Below, piece by piece: positions 13,751 to 17,540 of a stretch of DNA of 17,540 nt. The position numbers and the translations under genes are program-made. Location of the stretch: assembly GCA_030611815.1 (NCBI GenBank), contig JAUWPC010000029.1, forward strand, positions 1 through 17,540, in the 5' to 3' direction. The first letter of the stretch is position 1, and every line of letters begins with the position of its first letter. The stretch comes from Desulfobacteraceae bacterium. GTDB taxonomy: Bacteria; Desulfobacterota; DSM-4660; Desulfatiglandales; Desulfatiglandaceae. The notes beneath the pieces were generated by a model, which was given only the letters and a program-made list of their open reading frames with translations, did no database searches and had not been told where the DNA came from.

Positions 13751-14575
13751 ATGAAGGTGTCATTATCAAGCCTAAAAACGAAGAAGGCCGGGAACAATAA
13801 GGACGCTGCCTCTCTCCTTTCTGAATGGATAGGGCCCCAGGTTTCGAAAGAACAACCCCGAACGGATGATTTTAGCGAGAAGCGGGAGGCAGAATTAGTA
13901 GACGGTCAGCCAATAGAACCCGAATCAAGGCGGTTTAAAGGCCAGAGCATTGTAAAATGGATTTTCTTTACCGTGTTTATCGGCTATATGGTTATCTCTT
14001 ATTACCGTGTGCCCCTTTTGACCGCTCTCGGAAACTATCTGATTTTTGAGCATCCCCTGAAAAAGGCAGACCTGATCGTATGTACACCGGGCAGCCCTCT
14101 TGAACAGAGCCTGATGGCTGCAGAGCTTTATAAGAAGGGTTTAGCCCCCCGCATCTTTATACCTGAAGAAACCCCTCCCGATGGTCTTGAGATTCTTAAG
14201 GCGCAAGGAGGCCGCTACCCTGAAGCGAGCGGGCTTTTTATTACGACACTGAAGAGCCTAAATGTTCCAGGATCTGCTTTTATAGTAGGTAAAAATGCTG
14301 TGGACAGCATCCAGGAAGAGGCCGAAGAGGTCAGGGAAGTGGTCATGGAAAAAGGGTACGGGTCCATAATCATTGTGACATCCCCGTCCAGTGCCAGACG
14401 CGCCTATTTGATTTTTAAGAAGGTCTTTGACGGGAAAAAATTGGAGATCATAATCTCCCCTTCCCAGTATTCTGATTTTAAGGGAGATAACTGGTGGAAA
14501 AGGGACAAGTATCTCAATGAGGTCATCTTCGAGTGCCAGAAGTTACTTTATCATACAATAAAAAATCTGTGGTAA
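13751..14575 (+). CDS. YdcF/ElyC-like (DUF218) membrane-anchored protein
   Basis: This 274-residue protein has a charged, probably disordered cytoplasmic start (1-65), one transmembrane helix (about 67-84, IVKWIFFTVFIGYMVISY) and a C-terminal globular domain outside the membrane. GNYLIFEHPLKKADLIVCTP (94-113), QSLMAAELYKKGLAPRIFIP (119-138), a central EEAEEVREVVMEKGYGSIIIVTSPSSARRA (189-218) and the end match the DUF218/YdcF layout. That family includes SanA and ElyC of the cell envelope. The usual GGG-type turn after the first strand is replaced by CTPGSP, so it is a divergent member. The long N-terminal extension is unusual. It leads an apparent run of envelope genes on the plus strand. Confidence 0.75.
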   Translation: MKVSLSSLKTKKAGNNKDAASLLSEWIGPQVSKEQPRTDDFSEKREAELVDGQPIEPESRRFKGQSIVKWIFFTVFIGYMVISYYRVPLLTALGNYLIFEHPLKKADLIVCTPGSPLEQSLMAAELYKKGLAPRIFIPEETPPDGLEILKAQGGRYPEASGLFITTLKSLNVPGSAFIVGKNAVDSIQEEAEEVREVVMEKGYGSIIIVTSPSSARRAYLIFKKVFDGKKLEIIISPSQYSDFKGDNWWKRDKYLNEVIFECQKLLYHTIKNLW

Positions 14576-14590
14576 ATTATATCGTAACCC

Positions 14591-14718
14591 GGATAAACCG
14601 GAATTGCAAATTTAGGAATTGAGGAATTAAAAGAATGTCCTCAAGCTATTTTGGATAAGCCGGAACCAAAATCCTACGCAAACACGATGGGATTTTGAAA
14701 TTTAGGTACTAAGGAGGC
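14591..14718 (+). repeat. Two imperfect direct repeat modules before the DUF3786 gene
   Basis: GGATAAACCGGAA (14591) recurs as GGATAAGCCGGAA (14653). GCAAATTTAGGAATTGAGG (14606) recurs as GAAATTTAGGTACTAAGG (about 14697). The second copy supplies the AAGGAGG ribosome site of the next gene. Within it, AAAATCC and GGATTTT (about 14669-14697) can pair. No gene fits in this gap. Confidence 0.5.
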
Positions 14719-14725
14719 ATTTCTC

Positions 14726-15322
14726 ATGACCACAAATTATGAGAAGATCATAAAGGGAAATCTTTCAAAGCTTTTTTCTCAACCACCTTCCCGTCTACAC
14801 AGATCTCTTGGTGCAGAAAGGAGAGGTGAGTCTCTTATATTCCGTGCCTTTGGGCAAGATTGCTCTATTGATCATAAAAAGGTGACTTTATCTCATAGTG
14901 CGGGTATTGATCCAAAAAGCCTGATCGTCTCCCTTTATGCGCTCCATGCCAACCCGGAGCAACTTCAGCTTGAGCCCTTTAAGTCATTCAAAGACTTTCA
15001 AGGAAGCATGCCCTATCAAGGCGCCTTCACCGCTAACAGCGAGAGGGTGCTTGTCCCCTATGTCCCATTGATAAAAGAAAGGGCAGAGGAGATCAAAGCG
15101 GTTTTTGACGGAGAAAATGGCCATGACGGAGACTTCTCTTTTATCCTCTACCCTCTTCCTAAAATTGCCCTTTACTACATCTTCTATTTGCCTGACGACG
15201 AATTCCCCGCATCTGTCACATCTCTTTTTTGTGCCAATGCCTTGTCTTTTATGCCCCTTGACGGATTAGCCGATGTGGCAGAGTACACATCAAAGGAGAT
15301 CATTCGACTTGTCAAGAAATAG
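14726..15322 (+). CDS. DUF3786 domain protein
   Basis: This 198-residue soluble protein has no signal or membrane segment. The segments RAFGQDCSIDHKKVTL (40-55), SLIVSLYALHA (about 65-75), PYQGAFTANSERVLVPYVPL (96-115) and FILYPLPKIALYYIFYLPDD followed by EFPASVTSLFCANALSFMPL match the DUF3786 family. The family is common in anaerobes such as sulfate reducers and clostridia and has no settled function. AAGGAGG lies ten bases before the ATG. The downstream glycosyltransferase frame starts within or just after its end, so the two are probably translated together. Confidence 0.8.
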   Translation: MTTNYEKIIKGNLSKLFSQPPSRLHRSLGAERRGESLIFRAFGQDCSIDHKKVTLSHSAGIDPKSLIVSLYALHANPEQLQLEPFKSFKDFQGSMPYQGAFTANSERVLVPYVPLIKERAEEIKAVFDGENGHDGDFSFILYPLPKIALYYIFYLPDDEFPASVTSLFCANALSFMPLDGLADVAEYTSKEIIRLVKK

Positions 15323-17141
15323 GTCGCAAGCCGAAGGAGAGCACTCATCCAAAGTTAGCATGATTCTTGTCCTAACATTAGCGGCAGTCATCTACTTTGT
15401 AGGCCTGAGCGGATACCCTCTGTTGGACCCCGATGAAGGGCGTTACGCGGAAATCCCTCGTGAGATGCTCGAGAGCGGGGATTTTATCACCCCCCACCTC
15501 AATTATGTAAAGTACTTTGAAAAACCCCCCCTCTTTTACTGGGCTGTTGCCGGCTCAATGGCTCTCTTTGGGCAACATGAATGGGCCGTCCGGATTGTGT
15601 CCGCCCTGGCAGGTTTCCTTACGGTTCTCTTAATAATGGCATTGGGAAAGCGTTTTTTCGGGATGCGGACCGGTGTGATGGCTGGCTGGGTGTACCTTAC
15701 CAGCATGGTCCCTCTGATACTGGCCCGTTTGCCGATAATCGATGGCCTCTTTAGCCTCTTCCTCACCGCCACCTGGGGGGCCTGGTGGTTAGGGTATGCT
15801 GCGCCGGCAGGACAGATCAAGCGGCTCTGGTTTTGCGCAGCCTGGATGTGCATGGGCCTGGCCTGCATGACCAAAGGAATTGCCGCCATTGCCCTGACAG
15901 GATTGATTGTCTTCGTCTTTATAATCGTAAGGCGAGACTTCAACGCACTCCGAGCTATGGCATGGCTCCCCGGGCTGTTGATCTTCGCCCTAATTGTACT
16001 CCCCTGGCATCTCGCAGTGAGCTCTCTCAACCCTGAATTTGCTCATTTCTACTTTGTCGTACAGCACTTCGGTCGTCTGGTGGCTGAAGAACACTCAAGA
16101 CCGTTCTGGTACTTCCTGGTCATCTTTCCCGCTGGTATGCTGTTCTGGACCGCCCTCTTTTTCCCTGCCATCGCAAATGCGTTCAAGCGCGCTGCAAGAG
16201 CCATTAAGCTCCCCACAAATTTCCATCGAGAAAAAGGTGGAAGAGGAGGTTTACGCGAGACCACAAACGGGGATCAGAAAGCTAATGAATCCGAAGGAGT
16301 TTTGTTCCTGATCATCTGGGTCGTGGCCGTTGTGGGGCTGTTCAGCCTCAGCCGGAGCAAACTCGTTCCTTACATCCTCCCGGCCTACCCGGCAATGGCC
16401 CTGCTGATCGCATCGCACCTTACCAATGGAGGTTTAACAAGGTCTTCGGCCCGCTGGTGTGCCGGGATCACTGCGGCCCTGCTCCTTATCCCTATCCCGG
16501 TCGTCTCCTTTTATGCTCAAAGTCAGGATATGCTTCCTGCCAGTGCATTGGTCTGGCCTGTCAGAGCCGCCCAGTGTGCACTGTTGTTTGGAAGCGTAAT
16601 GTTAGCCATTGCAACCTTTAAGCGGAGACTGATTCCGGCCGCCACGGGTCTTGTCCTGGTCGCGCTTATGCCCTCCATGGTTATGATCGTTCCGATCGTG
16701 GCTAACTACAGAAAGGTGGGCGGGTTTATAAAGGCCATGCCCGGCCCTCTGCCGCCCCAGATAAAAATAGCCGAATGGCGAAATTACGACCAGGGATTGA
16801 GTTTCTACACACACCGACGGACAATCTTAGTGGACAACATTGGTGAGCTGAGGTTCGGGAGTACCATAGGGGATCACAAGGATTCTTTTCTTCAGGGGGA
16901 AGAGAGCCTCAAACGCCTTGCGAGAGAGGGGCCCCTCCTCGTAAATATACGCCCTGGTGACTGGCCCAAGGTCAGTCGCTGGGGCATGTTTCGCCCGGTG
17001 GCCGCAAACAGCACCAATGTTATGATAGGCAACGAGGAATTTTTCCAGCTCACCGGACTGGCGCCCTGGCCGGACAAGGCCGTAACACCGCCTCCCTTGC
17101 TCCTGCTGCCGCGGCGCCTGAATCCACCCGGGAGTAGGTGA
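15309..17141 (+). CDS. GT39/ArnT-like membrane glycosyltransferase
   Basis: This integral membrane protein of about 610 residues has roughly ten or more hydrophobic segments. It has the family motif GYPLLDPDEGRYAEIPREML (35-54) with the acidic DPDE, then YFEKPPLFYW (69-78) and HEWAVRI. These mark the GT-C family that transfers a sugar from a polyprenyl-phosphate donor, such as ArnT. The periplasmic C-terminal part begins around MPGPLPPQIKIAEWRNYDQG. The start is uncertain. An ATG at 15273 lies inside the preceding gene, the TTG at 15309 has AGGAG at a ten-base gap and gives a short basic tail, and the ATG at 15360 starts directly in the first helix with its AAGGAG about 20 bases away. Acceptor is unknown; lipid A or another envelope glycan is likely given the neighbouring Lpt-like gene. 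Confidence 0.88.
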   Translation: MSRNRSQAEGEHSSKVSMILVLTLAAVIYFVGLSGYPLLDPDEGRYAEIPREMLESGDFITPHLNYVKYFEKPPLFYWAVAGSMALFGQHEWAVRIVSALAGFLTVLLIMALGKRFFGMRTGVMAGWVYLTSMVPLILARLPIIDGLFSLFLTATWGAWWLGYAAPAGQIKRLWFCAAWMCMGLACMTKGIAAIALTGLIVFVFIIVRRDFNALRAMAWLPGLLIFALIVLPWHLAVSSLNPEFAHFYFVVQHFGRLVAEEHSRPFWYFLVIFPAGMLFWTALFFPAIANAFKRAARAIKLPTNFHREKGGRGGLRETTNGDQKANESEGVLFLIIWVVAVVGLFSLSRSKLVPYILPAYPAMALLIASHLTNGGLTRSSARWCAGITAALLLIPIPVVSFYAQSQDMLPASALVWPVRAAQCALLFGSVMLAIATFKRRLIPAATGLVLVALMPSMVMIVPIVANYRKVGGFIKAMPGPLPPQIKIAEWRNYDQGLSFYTHRRTILVDNIGELRFGSTIGDHKDSFLQGEESLKRLAREGPLLVNIRPGDWPKVSRWGMFRPVAANSTNVMIGNEEFFQLTGLAPWPDKAVTPPPLLLLPRRLNPPGSR

Positions 17142-17185
17142 AGTGACCAAGGATCAGGGATGAAATAACTTCCCCATTTCCTAAT

Positions 17186-17234
17186 CGTAATCTTAATCAT
17201 AATCCTACTCAAAATGATTATGATTAAGATTACG
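17186..17234. repeat. Perfect 19-bp inverted repeat
   Basis: CGTAATCTTAATCATAATC (17186-17204) is the exact reverse complement of GATTATGATTAAGATTACG (17216-17234), with an 11-base loop. A further related GTATGATTATG follows at 17237-17246. The arms are AT-rich and internally repetitive (AATC units), and no U-run follows. It lies 44 bases after the glycosyltransferase stop and could terminate or insulate transcription, or be a dispersed repeat. Confidence 0.8.
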
Positions 17235-17284
17235 AGTATGATTATGAACCTCGCACTTGTAGCCAAGGCCTTGAACGAGGACTT

Positions 17285-17312
17285 TAGACAATTTGGAAAT
17301 CTTAAATATTAT
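17285..17312 (+). promoter_or_regulatory. Candidate promoter of the LptG-like gene
   Basis: TAGACA (17285-17290) and TATTAT (17307-17312) are 16 bp apart, each one mismatch from consensus. The start near 17320 gives a leader of about 50 bases. Only a weak AGAGGT precedes the ATG at 17372. Confidence 0.45.
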
Positions 17313-17371
17313 CTTAGACTTTAGTTAACTTAAATCACTTTAGATCACTTACAGACAGAGGTTCTAATAAA

Positions 17372-17540
17372 ATGGGTGTTTTGGCGAGATATCTCATCAG
17401 GGAGTTTTTTAAACTTCTGATCATATGCCAGCTTATTTTTATAGCAATCTATCTGATGATCGATTTTGCCAGCGGGATTGACGATTTCATAAAGGCCAAT
17501 TCGCCGAAAAGTGTAATGTTTGCTTATTTTGCCTACAAGA
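17372..17540 (+). CDS. LptG/LptF (YjgP/YjgQ) family permease, N-terminal part
   Basis: Fifty-six complete codons are visible: MGVLARYLIREFFKLLIICQ followed by LIFIAIYLMIDFASGIDDF and IKANSPKSVMFAYFAYK. The RYLxREFFK start, one long helix (about 14-33) ending in LMIDF, and the short amphipathic segment before a YxxYK-type end are typical of the inner-membrane permeases that extract lipopolysaccharide for transport. LptG is slightly favoured over LptF because of the LMIDFASGIDDF segment. The gene continues past the right edge. Confidence 0.8.
   Translation, partial: MGVLARYLIREFFKLLIICQLIFIAIYLMIDFASGIDDFIKANSPKSVMFAYFAYK

Overview
The window looks like chromosomal DNA of a Gram-negative bacterium, most likely from the former Deltaproteobacteria (Desulfobacterota). 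This is an inference from gene content: a DUF3786 protein, a GT39 membrane glycosyltransferase, an LptF/LptG-type permease, a Phenol_MetA_deg-type outer-membrane protein, a sigma-54 activator, strong AAGGAGG ribosome sites and palindromic intergenic repeats. No marker gene fixes the taxonomy.

Layout. (1) 1-3150, minus strand: a long RecQ helicase with an extra C-terminal domain, followed 13 bp later by the start of a DUF488 gene that runs off the left edge. (2) 3493-4158, plus strand: a compact MazEF-like toxin-antitoxin pair behind a perfect-consensus sigma-70 promoter. It is followed by a stand-alone nitroreductase (4305-4844) and a 136-bp MITE-like palindromic element (4854-4989). (3) 5086-5541, minus strand: a SpoIIAA-like STAS protein with its own strong promoter. 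(4) 5591-5702: a truncated copy of a tRNA/GIY-YIG cassette whose fuller copy lies at 12881-13559. (5) 5870-12225: a GC-rich sigma-54 activator (GAF, AAA+, Fis) faces a plus-strand cluster of STAS protein, DUF2092 periplasmic protein, small Tyr-rich secreted protein, Tat-exported arylsulfatase and outer-membrane channel. A sigma-54 type promoter sits just before the STAS gene. The set reads as a regulated system for periplasmic sulfate-ester handling. (6) 12628-12822: a 45-codon small ORF with an intrinsic terminator. (7) 12881-13559, minus strand: a strong promoter, a stray hairpin with anticodon-arm remnants, a pseudo-tRNA-Asn, an intact tRNA-Asn(GUU), a hairpin, a GIY-YIG nuclease gene and a second tRNA-like ruin. 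Loops or arms of the broken tRNAs are replaced by short GC palindromes of the form TCCCGC...GCGGGA. (8) 13675-17141, plus strand: a YdcF-like membrane protein, a DUF3786 protein and a GT39 glycosyltransferase, then a 19-bp perfect inverted repeat and the start of an LptG/LptF-type permease at the right edge.

The most unusual part is the tRNA-Asn/GIY-YIG locus. Palindromes occupy equivalent positions in several tRNA remnants, all next to a small nuclease gene, and a truncated relative of the same cassette lies 7.6 kb away. Second in interest are the sigma-54/STAS/arylsulfatase cluster, with a promoter only a few bases from the start codon, and the RecQ/DUF488 pair.
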